DNA of 17,539 nucleotides from Planctomycetales bacterium (lineage in GTDB: Bacteria > Planctomycetota > Planctomycetia > Pirellulales > Thermoguttaceae): the NCBI GenBank assembly GCA_007119795.1, contig SKOZ01000029.1, forward strand, positions 1-17,539. Reading direction: 5' to 3'. Positions 7,051 through 14,324 of this stretch are shown one piece after another. The notes under the pieces are model-generated. The model was not told the DNA's origin. It did no database searches and saw only the letters and a program-made list of their open reading frames with translations. A program made the translations under genes and the position numbers. Position 1 is the stretch's first letter; every line of letters begins with the position of its first letter.

Positions 7051-7839
7051 CTAGGGTGTGCCCAGGTGGGCGGCGGTCAGCGCAATACCGGCCAGCGTCA
7101 GGTGGGGGAGCCAGGTCCCGCTCTCCAATCCCCGCGCGAGAAAACGGCCGGCGCCGCCGGTGATGAAGACGGCCGGATCGGTGAGCCCCTCCGCGGCAAA
7201 GCGGGTTATCACTTCCCGCACGGCTCCTACCGCCCCCCAATAGAACCCGCTGCGAAGCGCCGACTCGGTGGCGGTACCCAAAGGGGGCGGCGGGCCGTCG
7301 CGCTCGTCGAGTTCGACCAGCGGCAAGAGGTCGGTGAACTCATGCATGGCGCGGGAGATGGCCCCTATTCCGGGCGTAATGGCTCCACCCAGAAATGTGC
7401 CGTCAGCCGAAACGGCATCGACCGTGATCGCGGTGCCCGCGTCGACAATCACGGCCGGTTGCCCGGCGGGCCGCAGACGGTTGACCGCCACCGCGTCGAG
7501 CAGCCGGTCGATGCCCACCATGTCCGGCCGGGGGACGGCCACGGAGAGCGGCAGGTCGTGCGAGGAGAGCAGCACCACCCGCTCCCCGGCGCGCCGGTCG
7601 GCAAGCCATTCCAGGAGCCGCGTACAGAGGGGCCGGTTCACGCTGGCGATCCACCAGCGCACCCCGGGGGCGGGCTCCAGCCACGCGGCCACCTCCTCCA
7701 AGGCCCCCTCCACCGCCACCGAGAGAGTCGCCGCCGGCTCCGGCAGAGCGTCGCCGGCGACGGCGGGAAAGCGCCCCAGCTTGGCGCGGGCGTTACCCAC
7801 GTCTACGGCGACGAGCGGCAGGGAGTGGCTTCCGGTCAT
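7051..7839 (-). CDS. coaX: type III pantothenate kinase
   Basis: CoaX phosphorylates pantothenate with ATP, the first step of coenzyme A synthesis. The 262-residue protein matches the family in length and motif order: an N-terminal acidic motif VAVDVGNARAK with Asp13, then MVGIDRLLDAV with Asp111-Arg112, IVDAGTAITVDAV with Asp133, GGAITPGI, and near the C-terminus VFITGGAGRFLARGL. Type III enzymes usually show D-x-G-N-Thr/Ser; here the residue after Asn is Ala17, so the hydroxyl is missing. The ATG at 7839 lies 13 bases after the fetB stop codon, so the two are probably cotranscribed, although their functions have no obvious link. No Shine-Dalgarno site is seen. The gene ends in TAG at 7051 facing rimI. 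Confidence 0.92.
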   Translation of the reverse strand: MTGSHSLPLVAVDVGNARAKLGRFPAVAGDALPEPAATLSVAVEGALEEVAAWLEPAPGVRWWIASVNRPLCTRLLEWLADRRAGERVVLLSSHDLPLSVAVPRPDMVGIDRLLDAVAVNRLRPAGQPAVIVDAGTAITVDAVSADGTFLGGAITPGIGAISRAMHEFTDLLPLVELDERDGPPPPLGTATESALRSGFYWGAVGAVREVITRFAAEGLTDPAVFITGGAGRFLARGLESGTWLPHLTLAGIALTAAHLGTP

Positions 7840-7852
7840 GGCGGGGGAGGGG

Positions 7853-8722
7853 TCATCCGGCCTTGCCGCCGTGGCGGCGGAGGTGGAGGGCCAGGAACTG
7901 GTGGTCGCTGCTGAAGAGCCGCCGGTAGCCGAGGAGCACGATGGCGAAGGTCCCCAGCGACGTCCCCGCGGCGATCAGGAACATGATCACGATCTGGTAG
8001 GCCACCGCCTGCATGGGCCGCACGCCGCTGAGGAGCTGCCCGGTCATCATCCCGGGAAGGCTCACCAGTCCCACGACCATCATCGAATTGATGATGGGGA
8101 TCATGCCCGTGCGGACGGCCGCCTGGACCGGCAGCCGGGCCGCCTCCCAGCGGGTGGCGCCCAGGGCGAGGAGGGTCTCCACCTGATCGCGTTTGGCCGA
8201 GAGCTCCTCGCCCAGGCGGTCGAGCCCCAGGGAAATGCCGTTGAGCGTATTGCCGAGGATCATGCCCAGGAAGGGGACGACGTACTGCGGGCGATACCAG
8301 GGCTCGACCTGGAGGATGGCGAAGATGGCGACGGCTCCGATCAGCCAGGAGCTGGCCCACATGGAGACGATGGCGTCGAGCCAGACGCCCCCGTAGCGGC
8401 GTTCGGTCCGCCGCACGGCGGCCACCCCCGCAATCAGCGTCATCGCCGCCATCAGCCCCAGGACGAGGTGCCAACGGTCGGCCGCGAAGATCCAGTCGAG
8501 GACCAGGCCGATCAGCAGCAGTTGCAGGACCGTCCGCACGGCGGCGACGGCCAGTCGTCCCTCGAGCCCCAGCCTCAGCCACACGGAGATGGCTCCGCAA
8601 ACCAGGAGCACCGCGGCGGCCAGAGCGAGCTGCCCGGGGCCGAGCTCGATGTACTCCTGCGATACCTCGCCCACCGCAGCCGAAGCCGCCGCCAGGGAAA
8701 CCGCTGTCATGGGTGGAATCAT
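7853..8722 (-). CDS. fetB: FetB/YbbM-family ABC transporter permease
   Basis: The 289-residue protein is very hydrophobic, with about seven membrane spans, and matches the UPF0014 family to which E. coli FetB (iron export permease) belongs. Family signatures are VPFLGMILGNTLNGISLGL, a cytoplasmic LALGATRWEAA coupling stretch, and GMIPIINSMMVVGLVSLPGMMTG followed by a last long hydrophobic segment. The first 25 residues are extra compared with shorter family members. FetB normally needs the ATPase FetA; no ABC ATPase is encoded beside it, so its partner must lie elsewhere. Two starts are possible, Met1 at 8722 and Met5 at 8710, with no strong Shine-Dalgarno site for either. A good promoter lies at 8755-8784. 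It is followed 13 bases later by coaX. Substrate (iron or another metal) is not shown by the sequence. Confidence 0.88.
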   Translation of the reverse strand: MIPPMTAVSLAAASAAVGEVSQEYIELGPGQLALAAAVLLVCGAISVWLRLGLEGRLAVAAVRTVLQLLLIGLVLDWIFAADRWHLVLGLMAAMTLIAGVAAVRRTERRYGGVWLDAIVSMWASSWLIGAVAIFAILQVEPWYRPQYVVPFLGMILGNTLNGISLGLDRLGEELSAKRDQVETLLALGATRWEAARLPVQAAVRTGMIPIINSMMVVGLVSLPGMMTGQLLSGVRPMQAVAYQIVIMFLIAAGTSLGTFAIVLLGYRRLFSSDHQFLALHLRRHGGKAG

Positions 8723-8754
8723 CTCGAGAGTCGCTCGTGCGAAGGGAAGGCCCG

Positions 8755-8784
8755 ATTATCGTGGTCCGCGTGCCGCTTTGACAA
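8755..8784 (-). promoter_or_regulatory. sigma-70 promoter for fetB-coaX
   Basis: On the minus strand TTGTCA (8784-8779; 5/6), 18 bases, then GATAAT (8760-8755; 5/6). This is one of the best promoter matches in the window and leaves a leader of about 25 bases before the fetB ATG. Confidence 0.52.
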
Positions 8785-8839
8785 GGCGGCCGGCGGCGGG
8801 GAGCGAGAGTTGCCACCTGCGGAGCGGGTCCTCCCCCGC

Positions 8840-8868
8840 TGGACCCCGGGGCGCGCTAGAGCTACATT
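8840..8868 (+). promoter_or_regulatory. candidate promoter for aroDE
   Basis: TGGACC (8840-8845; 4/6), 17 bases, TACATT (8863-8868; 4/6), about 90 bases before the aroDE ATG. The match is modest and the spacing ideal. Confidence 0.28.
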
Positions 8869-8961
8869 CGAGGAGAACCGTTACTGCCCGGGGACCGCCG
8901 GGGCCCGGACCGACCCCCGCCCCCCACGCACGACCACCACTTCACGAGAGCCGCTGCCAAG

Positions 8962-10452
8962 ATGATCTGCGTCAGCATCGGGCGGGGTCGCCACCGCCAT
9001 ATGATCGCCGAGCAACGCCACCTCGTCGAGCAGGGGGCGCGGCTCATCGAGCTCCGCCTCGATTACATCAACGGCCCGGTGAACATTCGCCGCCTGATCA
9101 CCGACCGCCCCAGTCCGGTGATCATCTCCTGCCGGCGGGAGGGCGACGGGGGGAAGTTCACCGGCCACGAGCAGCAGCGGCAGATCCTCCTCCGCACGGC
9201 GATCGCCGAGGGGGTGGAGTACGTGGACCTCGAGGAGGACGTCGCCGGGAGCATCCCCCGCTTCGGCAGCACCAAGCGGATCATCAGCTTCCACGACTTC
9301 CACAAGACGCCCGACGACTTGGAGGCGATCCACGCGCGGCTGTGCAAGTTCGACCCGGACGTCGTGAAGATCTGCACGATGGCCAACCACCCCCAGGACA
9401 ACCTGAGGATCCTCCAGCTCGTCGGCGGCAGCAAAGTCCCCATGGTGGGCCTGTGCATGGGCGACATCGGCATCCCTTCGCGGCTGCTCACGGGCCGCTT
9501 TGGGGCGCCTTTCACCTACGCCACCTTCCACCACGAACGGGCCCTGGCCCCGGGGCAGCTCAGCTTCGACCAGATGAAGAACATCTACCACTACGACGAC
9601 ATCACCGCCGAGACCGAAGTCTTCGGCGTCGTCGCCGACCCCGTGGGCCACAGCCTCAGCCCCCTGATCCACAACACCGCCTTCCACCACCTCGGGCTGA
9701 ACCAGGTGTATCTCCCCTTCCGGGTCCCCCGGGAAGACCTGGCGAGCTTCATCGCCGACGCCCCGCAGCTCGGCGTTCGGGGTTTGAGCATCACGATCCC
9801 CCACAAGGAGCTGGTCGTCGGCCAGCTCGCCAAAGCGGACGAGGCGGTGCGCGGTATCGGCGCCTGCAACACGGTCGTGTACGAGGAGAGCCGCCCCTCC
9901 GGCTTCAACAGCGACTACACGGCGGCCATGGAGAGCCTCGAGGCGGCGATCCGCGAGGCCAACGGAGACGCCCAGGCCTCCCTGAAAGGCGTCAAGGCCC
10001 TGATCCTCGGCGCCGGCGGCGTGGGGAAGGCGGTCGCCTTCGGGCTCGTCCGCCGCAAGGCGGACGTCACCGTCACCGACATTGCACCGCGCCATGCCCA
10101 GGAGCTCGCCCGGCGCTTCAACTGCCGGACCGTGGAGTGGTCGCTGCGGCACAGCGTCCCCACGGAGCTCCTGATCAACTGCACCCCGGTGGGTATGCAC
10201 CCGAACGTGGATGAGACGCCCTTCGAGAAGGCCCATCTGCGGACCTCGATGATCGTCTTCGATGCCGTCTACAACCCGGAGAACACGTTGTTGATCAAGG
10301 ATGCCCGCTCGCGCGACTGCCGCGTGATCACCGGCGTGGACATGTTCGTCCGCCAGGCCGCCATCCAGTTCCAGCACTTCACCGGCCGGGAGGGGCCCGC
10401 CGACCTGATGCGGCAGGTGGTCCGCCGCGCCATCGGTGCCGCACGGCTGTGA
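8962..10452 (+). CDS. aroDE: bifunctional type I 3-dehydroquinate dehydratase / shikimate dehydrogenase
   Basis: The 496-residue protein fuses two consecutive shikimate-pathway enzymes. Residues 1 to about 210 are type I dehydroquinate dehydratase: IELRLD (Glu30, Arg32, Asp34), SFHDF with His111, and VVKICTMA with the Schiff-base Lys136. Residues about 219-496 are shikimate dehydrogenase: VFGVVADPVGHSLSPLIHN (substrate loop), SITIPHKE with Lys282, GACNTVV, GFNSDYTA with Asp318, the NADP loop LGAGGVGKAVA at about 349-359, and NCTPVGMHP. It converts 3-dehydroquinate to 3-dehydroshikimate and then shikimate. The same order of domains occurs in plant enzymes and in planctomycetes. No Shine-Dalgarno site is clear; the ATG at 8962 gives the natural first strand. 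aroK follows 109 bases later. The Ser in GFNSD replaces the commoner Thr, a mild change. Confidence 0.97.
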   Translation: MICVSIGRGRHRHMIAEQRHLVEQGARLIELRLDYINGPVNIRRLITDRPSPVIISCRREGDGGKFTGHEQQRQILLRTAIAEGVEYVDLEEDVAGSIPRFGSTKRIISFHDFHKTPDDLEAIHARLCKFDPDVVKICTMANHPQDNLRILQLVGGSKVPMVGLCMGDIGIPSRLLTGRFGAPFTYATFHHERALAPGQLSFDQMKNIYHYDDITAETEVFGVVADPVGHSLSPLIHNTAFHHLGLNQVYLPFRVPREDLASFIADAPQLGVRGLSITIPHKELVVGQLAKADEAVRGIGACNTVVYEESRPSGFNSDYTAAMESLEAAIREANGDAQASLKGVKALILGAGGVGKAVAFGLVRRKADVTVTDIAPRHAQELARRFNCRTVEWSLRHSVPTELLINCTPVGMHPNVDETPFEKAHLRTSMIVFDAVYNPENTLLIKDARSRDCRVITGVDMFVRQAAIQFQHFTGREGPADLMRQVVRRAIGAARL

Positions 10453-10504
10453 CGGTTGTCGGTTGTCCGTTGCCGGTCGGACGGGCCCGAGGCGCCTGGC
10501 TCGG
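10453..10504 (+). repeat. heptamer-periodic intergenic repeat, locus 2
   Basis: Directly after the aroDE stop codon the sequence runs in 7-base steps: CGGTTGT, CGGTTGT, CCGTTGC, CGGTCGG (10453-10480). It is followed by a GC-rich core at 10479-10504 that matches 22 of 26 bases of the core at 3385-3410, sharing GCCCGAGGCGC. The arm motif GTTGTC also appears, on the minus strand, in the right arm of locus 1. Confidence 0.5.
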
Positions 10505-10524
10505 TGCCGCCGGTGACGGCACCG
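10502..10524 (+). terminator. 8-bp hairpin between aroDE and aroK
   Basis: CGGTGCCG (10502-10509), 7-base loop, CGGCACCG (10517-10524) is a perfect stem. It is followed by a pyrimidine-rich tract (10525-10558) but not a T-run. It may be a partial terminator, a pause site before aroK, or the right half of the repeat above. Confidence 0.35.
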
Positions 10525-10561
10525 TCCTTCTGCCCCTGCTCCTTCCGCCTCTTCCCCACGC

Positions 10562-11101
10562 ATGAACATCATCCTCATCGGCTACCGCGCTACCGGCAAG
10601 ACCACCGTGGCCCGCCTCATCGCCGACTGGATCGGCTGGGAGGCGGTCGATGCCGACGTGGAGATCGAGCACCGCGCCGGCAAGACGATTGCCGCCATCT
10701 TCGCCGACGAGGGGGAGCGCGGCTTCCGCGACCGCGAGGCCGAAGTGATCGCCGCGCTCTGCGCCCGAGACCGGCTGGTGATCGCCGCCGGGGGCGGCGC
10801 CCCGTTGCGCGAGGAGAACCGCGCCGCGATGCGCGAAGGGGGAGTCGTCGTCTGGCTCAAGGCCCGCCCTGAGACCATCCACGCGCGCATGCGCGGCGAC
10901 GCCACCACGGTCACCCGCCGCCCCAGCCTCACCGGGCACGACCCCCTCGCCGAGATTGTCGCCCTCCTCCAGGAGCGCGAGCCCATCTACCGCGCCGCGG
11001 CCCGGGAGATCGTCGATACCGAAGGCCGCTCCCCGAAGGGGGTGGCCGCGGAGATCCTCGAGCGGGTCAAGCCGCTCCCAGACGGCGGGGACCTGCTGTG
11101 A
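10562..11101 (+). CDS. aroK: shikimate kinase
   Basis: Shikimate kinase transfers phosphate from ATP to shikimate, the step after AroE. The 179-residue protein begins with the P-loop: IILIGYRATGKTTVA, Walker A GYRATGKT at residues 7-14. It then has VDADVEIE with the substrate-binding Asp at about 32, GFRDREAEVI with the shikimate-binding Arg, and AAGGGAPL, the glycine-rich Walker B-like strand. The lid region has RPSLTG, with the Arg that contacts ATP. Length and motif order are normal. The preceding pyrimidine-rich tract gives no Shine-Dalgarno site. The TGA at 11099-11101 overlaps the GTG start of the prepilin peptidase (GTGA), so the two are translationally coupled. aroDE lies upstream on the same strand and may be cotranscribed, separated by a hairpin and repeat. 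Confidence 0.96.
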   Translation: MNIILIGYRATGKTTVARLIADWIGWEAVDADVEIEHRAGKTIAAIFADEGERGFRDREAEVIAALCARDRLVIAAGGGAPLREENRAAMREGGVVVWLKARPETIHARMRGDATTVTRRPSLTGHDPLAEIVALLQEREPIYRAAAREIVDTEGRSPKGVAAEILERVKPLPDGGDLL

Positions 11102-12399
11102 ACCTCATCCTCGCTATCCCCCCTCCCGCGCGGATCGCCGCGGCTTTCCTCCTCGGCGCCCTGGCCGGGAGCCTGGTCAACTTCGCCGTCTACCGGCTGG
11201 CTTGGAATCAGCGCCACATCGGGCCCTGGTCGCCTCCCCCGCCGAAGGCTCCCCCCCGCCATTGGTTCGATCGCGTCCCGATCCTGGGGTGGCTCACCTT
11301 GCGGCGCGAGGCTGCCCAATCCGGAAGGGGGTTCTGGATTCGACCGCTGTCCGTCGAGCTTCTCGCCGGCGCCGCCTTGGCGGGCCTCTACTGGTGGTAC
11401 ACCGAGGCGCTGGGCCTGCTGCCGCCCGAGGTTCCCCACCCCGCCCCGCCGCAATGGGCCTGGCTCTTCCACGGCCAGTTCGCCCTCCACGCCGTCTTGC
11501 TCGCCCTTCTGGCCGCCGCCACCTTGATCGACTTCGACGAGAAGACGATCCCCGATGCGATCACGGTGCCGGGAACCTTGTTGGGAGTGACGGCGGCGGC
11601 GGTCTTTCCTTGGGGGTTGCTGCCCGACCTCGTCCTGTTCCTCGACATGCCTCATGGATTCTGGCCGCAGTTCTGGGGGCTTCTCGAGCCCGCCGACTGG
11701 CCCGTGTTGACGCTGGCCTCGCCCCACGAATGGCCCGATCGGCTGGGCGGTGCCCCGCGGCTGCTCCCCCTGGCCATCGCCCTGGGTTGCTGGTGGGCCT
11801 GGTGCTTCGCGCTCATGCCCCGCACCTGGTATGCCCGCCACGGATGGCGGCGGGCCATCGAGCTGTTGCTCGCCCGCCTCCGGCGAGAGCCGATCACCGT
11901 GTATCTCGTCGTCCTGGGGGCCGTCGGGTCCCTGGGGATCCTCGCTACATGGTTCGTCGGCGGGCTGCATTGGAAGGGGCTCCTCTCCAGCTTGGTCGGC
12001 CTGGCCGTGGGGGCGGGCCTGATATGGATCGTCCGCATCGTGGCCACTTGGGTGCTCGACCGCGAGGCCATGGGCTTCGGCGACGTCACCCTCCTGGCCA
12101 TGATCGGCAGCTTCCTCGGCTGGCAGGCTGCGGTGATGGTCTTCTTCCTCGCGCCCTTCGCGGCCCTGGCCGTGACGCTCTGCGTGATCGTCTTCCACCG
12201 GGAGAGCGAGATCCCCTACGGCCCCTATCTCTGCCTCCCCGTCGTCTTCCTCCTGATCCGGTGGCCCGCGCTCTGGGAGGCGACGGCGCACGTCTTCATC
12301 CTCGGCGGCTGGCTGGCGGCGGTCTTCCTCGTCTGCATTGCCCTCATGGGGTTGATGCTCTCCGTCTGGCGGCGCATCCGCGACGCCCTTTTCGGGTGA
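11098..12399 (+). CDS. A24-family prepilin peptidase, cysteine-free N-domain and long insertion
   Basis: This 433-residue polytopic membrane protein is an aspartic prepilin peptidase (PilD/A24 class), which cleaves leader peptides of pilins and pseudopilins at the cytoplasmic membrane. The first catalytic Asp is in LIDFDEKTIPDAIT (residues 143-156), the second in GFGDVTLLAMIGSFLGW with Asp329. The N-terminal GSLVNFAVYRL and WFDRVPILGWLTLRR align with the usual GS-x-N-x-x-YR and W-D-x-x-P-x-L-S-W motifs, but all four zinc-binding cysteines of the methylase domain are missing. The two catalytic Asp residues are about 180 apart, far more than the 60-70 typical of PilD; the insert (about 180-290) adds hydrophobic and basic segments. 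It starts with GTG overlapping the aroK stop codon. Likely substrates include DUF1559 proteins such as the one at 124-1125. Confidence 0.88.
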   Translation: MNLILAIPPPARIAAAFLLGALAGSLVNFAVYRLAWNQRHIGPWSPPPPKAPPRHWFDRVPILGWLTLRREAAQSGRGFWIRPLSVELLAGAALAGLYWWYTEALGLLPPEVPHPAPPQWAWLFHGQFALHAVLLALLAAATLIDFDEKTIPDAITVPGTLLGVTAAAVFPWGLLPDLVLFLDMPHGFWPQFWGLLEPADWPVLTLASPHEWPDRLGGAPRLLPLAIALGCWWAWCFALMPRTWYARHGWRRAIELLLARLRREPITVYLVVLGAVGSLGILATWFVGGLHWKGLLSSLVGLAVGAGLIWIVRIVATWVLDREAMGFGDVTLLAMIGSFLGWQAAVMVFFLAPFAALAVTLCVIVFHRESEIPYGPYLCLPVVFLLIRWPALWEATAHVFILGGWLAAVFLVCIALMGLMLSVWRRIRDALFG

Positions 12400-12650
12400 A
12401 GCGGGAGGCTCGGGCACGACGCTCGCCTGCCTGGCCGCGAGCACGCGGCGCCTTCTCCCGCGGCACGTCTCTTCTCCTTCCCGGTTCGTTCGCTTTCTTC
12501 TCTTCCTCACCGTCTCTCCCGGCAGCAGCGACGGTTGACCAGGAAGGGTGACGCGCCGGCACAACCCGCCTGGTCGTTCCTGCCGGGCCGCCCCGCACAA
12601 ACTCCCCCTGCCCGCCAAAGTCACCGCATTCGGCGAGGTCTTTTTGCCGC

Positions 12651-12670
12651 ACGTTGCCGTTTTGCAACGT
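12651..12670. promoter_or_regulatory. operator-like inverted repeat
   Basis: ACGTTGC, six bases, GCAACGT is a perfect 7-bp inverted repeat spanning 20 bases, a typical footprint for a dimeric repressor. It lies 158 bases upstream of the transglutaminase-like gene. No T-run follows on either strand, so a terminator is less likely. No regulator gene is nearby. Confidence 0.4.
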
Positions 12671-12685
12671 AGAGTTTACGCAACC

Positions 12686-12703
12686 GGCCGCGGCGCCGCG
12701 GCC
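12686..12703. promoter_or_regulatory. 18-bp perfect GC palindrome
   Basis: GGCCGCGGC followed directly by GCCGCGGCC forms a palindrome with no spacer, 15 bases after the operator-like repeat. It may be a second binding site or a chance GC palindrome. Confidence 0.22.
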
Positions 12704-12828
12704 TCGCGCGCCTCCGCCGGCACACCCCCTCCAAACCGCACCCCCCGTCGGCTTGCCGTCACCTCGGCCACCCTTGAGCGGGTCAAGGCCCGGCAACCCC
12801 CCCTTCCCACCCGCACCGCTCCGCCGGC

Positions 12829-14055
12829 ATGGCAGTCGAATCGATCTTGGGCAACCGCGTCCTGCCCCGCATCGTCTCGGGCGTCCTCGCCGTCCTCGCT
12901 GGGACGGCCGTGGCCCTCGCGCCCCTCCCGGTCCCGGCGCACGGCGTGGCTCGCGCTCCCCAGACCCGCTCGGCGCTGCCCCCGGCGACGGTTCCGTCTG
13001 CGCGTCTTCCCTCTGCCCGGTCGCTCCTCGAAGGGATTCCCTCCACCCCGCGGCCGGCCGATCTCGAAGGCCGGCTCACCGGCCTCGAGCGGCGCCTCTT
13101 CGCCGACGCTGCCGGCGGCCGACTCGACGAATTCCCCCTCCTCGCCGCCTCCCTGATCGCCAGCGGTGTCGCGGACGAGGCCACCCTCCACCGCTACCTC
13201 GTCCGCGCGGAAGCGCTCGCCGACGAGGTGGCAGCCCGGCTCCCCGTCGACGGTCCGCCGCTGCACCGCGCCGAGACCCTCTTCGACTTCCTCCACGAAC
13301 GCGTCCTCGCCGGCGGCTATCGCATCGACGCCACCGACCTGCGCGTCACGCTCGATGACGGGCATTTCAACTGCGTCAGCGCCACGGTCCTCTTCCACGG
13401 CTTCGCGCAGCGGTTCCACCTTTCGGTCCAGGCGCTGCAGGCGCCGGGTCACGTCATGGCCCGACTTGCAATCGGCGAAGATGCCGTGGACGTCGAGACC
13501 ACCTATCCCGGCTGGTTCCGCACCCTAAACGACCCGGTCCGCCAGGCCGAGGCGATCGCCGCCGCCGGCGGAGCGGCCGCCCTGGTCCGCCGGGAGATCG
13601 GCGAGGTCGAGCTGCTGGCCACGATCTACTACAACCGCGGCGTCGATCTGCTGGCCGAGGGGCGTTTCGCCGAGGCCGTGGCGGCCAACGCCAAGGCCCT
13701 GCGCCTCGATCCCGCCAACGCCACGGCCGAGGGGAACCTGTTGGCGTCGATCAACAACTGGGCCATCGCCCTGGGCGCCGAGCGCCGCTTCGCCGAGGCC
13801 GCCGCACTGCTTCGCACCGGCCTGGCGCTGCAGCCCGACTACGAGACCTTCGCTCTGAATTTCGTCTACGTCCATCACCAGTGGGTGGAAGACCTTTGGG
13901 AATCGGCCGCCTATTCCCGGGCGGCGGAGGTCCTCCGCACCGGCGCCGCCGTTCGCCCCGGCGAGCCCTATTTCGACGCCGCCCTCTTCGAGAACACCCG
14001 CCGCCAGGCCGAGGCTTCCGGCAGCCAGTTTGACATGCCGAGAAAGCCGTCGTAG
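12829..14055 (+). CDS. exported transglutaminase-like / TPR protein
   Basis: The 408-residue protein starts with a signal-like segment (about residues 11-38: basic RVLPR, hydrophobic Val/Leu/Ala core, then PVPAHG), so it is probably exported or membrane-anchored. Residues about 75-260 look like the SirB1-type transglutaminase-like fold: LDDGHFNCVSATVLFHGFAQ with Cys182, QAPGHVMARL with His208, and DVETTYPGWF with Asp221, a complete Cys-His-Asp triad. Residues about 262-296 are a good TPR repeat (YYNRGVDLLAEGRFAEAVAA, then ALRLDP); two more degenerate repeats lie at about 305-338 and 363-380. Such proteins may act as a protease, amidase or scaffold; the substrate is unknown. No Shine-Dalgarno site precedes the ATG. 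The gene stands alone between long spacers. Confidence 0.85.
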   Translation: MAVESILGNRVLPRIVSGVLAVLAGTAVALAPLPVPAHGVARAPQTRSALPPATVPSARLPSARSLLEGIPSTPRPADLEGRLTGLERRLFADAAGGRLDEFPLLAASLIASGVADEATLHRYLVRAEALADEVAARLPVDGPPLHRAETLFDFLHERVLAGGYRIDATDLRVTLDDGHFNCVSATVLFHGFAQRFHLSVQALQAPGHVMARLAIGEDAVDVETTYPGWFRTLNDPVRQAEAIAAAGGAAALVRREIGEVELLATIYYNRGVDLLAEGRFAEAVAANAKALRLDPANATAEGNLLASINNWAIALGAERRFAEAAALLRTGLALQPDYETFALNFVYVHHQWVEDLWESAAYSRAAEVLRTGAAVRPGEPYFDAALFENTRRQAEASGSQFDMPRKPS

Positions 14056-14324
14056 GTTTGAGTTGGTCGGTCGTCCACGTTCTCGCTGCGGGATGCCCGG
14101 CGCGCCGCCCGTCCGGGGCCCTCCCTCGTCCGATTCCACCGCCTTAACCGCCGCAAGCGCGCCGATTTCCTTCTCGGCAGGCGCGACTCGCCGGACAAAA
14201 CGAGAGGCGGTTCCGGTCTGCCAACGCGCGGCCCGTTCTCGATAGCAAACCGCACCACCGCGTCCGTCGCCGGAGCGCCGCCCCCGGCATACCGCCGCCA
14301 CGCTCATCCGAAGAGGAACGGCCT

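Larger units (their letters stand above)
12400..12828. other. 429-base intergenic region after the prepilin peptidase gene
   Basis: I see no credible gene on either strand. Positions about 12458-12520 are pyrimidine-rich and low in G, as expected for a Rho-dependent end of the aro/peptidase transcript. Further on lie two palindromes (12651-12670 and 12686-12703) in a locally more AT-rich stretch (12640-12680), which probably controls the next gene. Confidence 0.55.

Noticed and set aside
8778..8783. Plus-strand TTGACA as a -35 for aroDE
   Set aside because: No -10-like hexamer occurs 15-19 bases downstream; the overlapping minus-strand TTGTCA fits the fetB promoter better.
8881..10578. Minus-strand open frame of 565 codons opposite aroDE
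   Set aside because: Antisense to aroDE, dominated by Asp, Gly, Val and His, with no recognisable domain.
1..11143. GCGGATCGCCGCGG repeated at 1-14, 6233-6246 and 11130-11143
   Set aside because: In two of the three places it simply encodes Arg-Ile-Ala-Ala-Ala with preferred codons, so chance in GC-rich DNA is enough.
12344..12796. Minus-strand open frame of 150 codons in the large spacer
   Set aside because: Arg/Gly/Ala-rich without domains, overlaps the peptidase gene end and spans the palindromes; not a credible gene.
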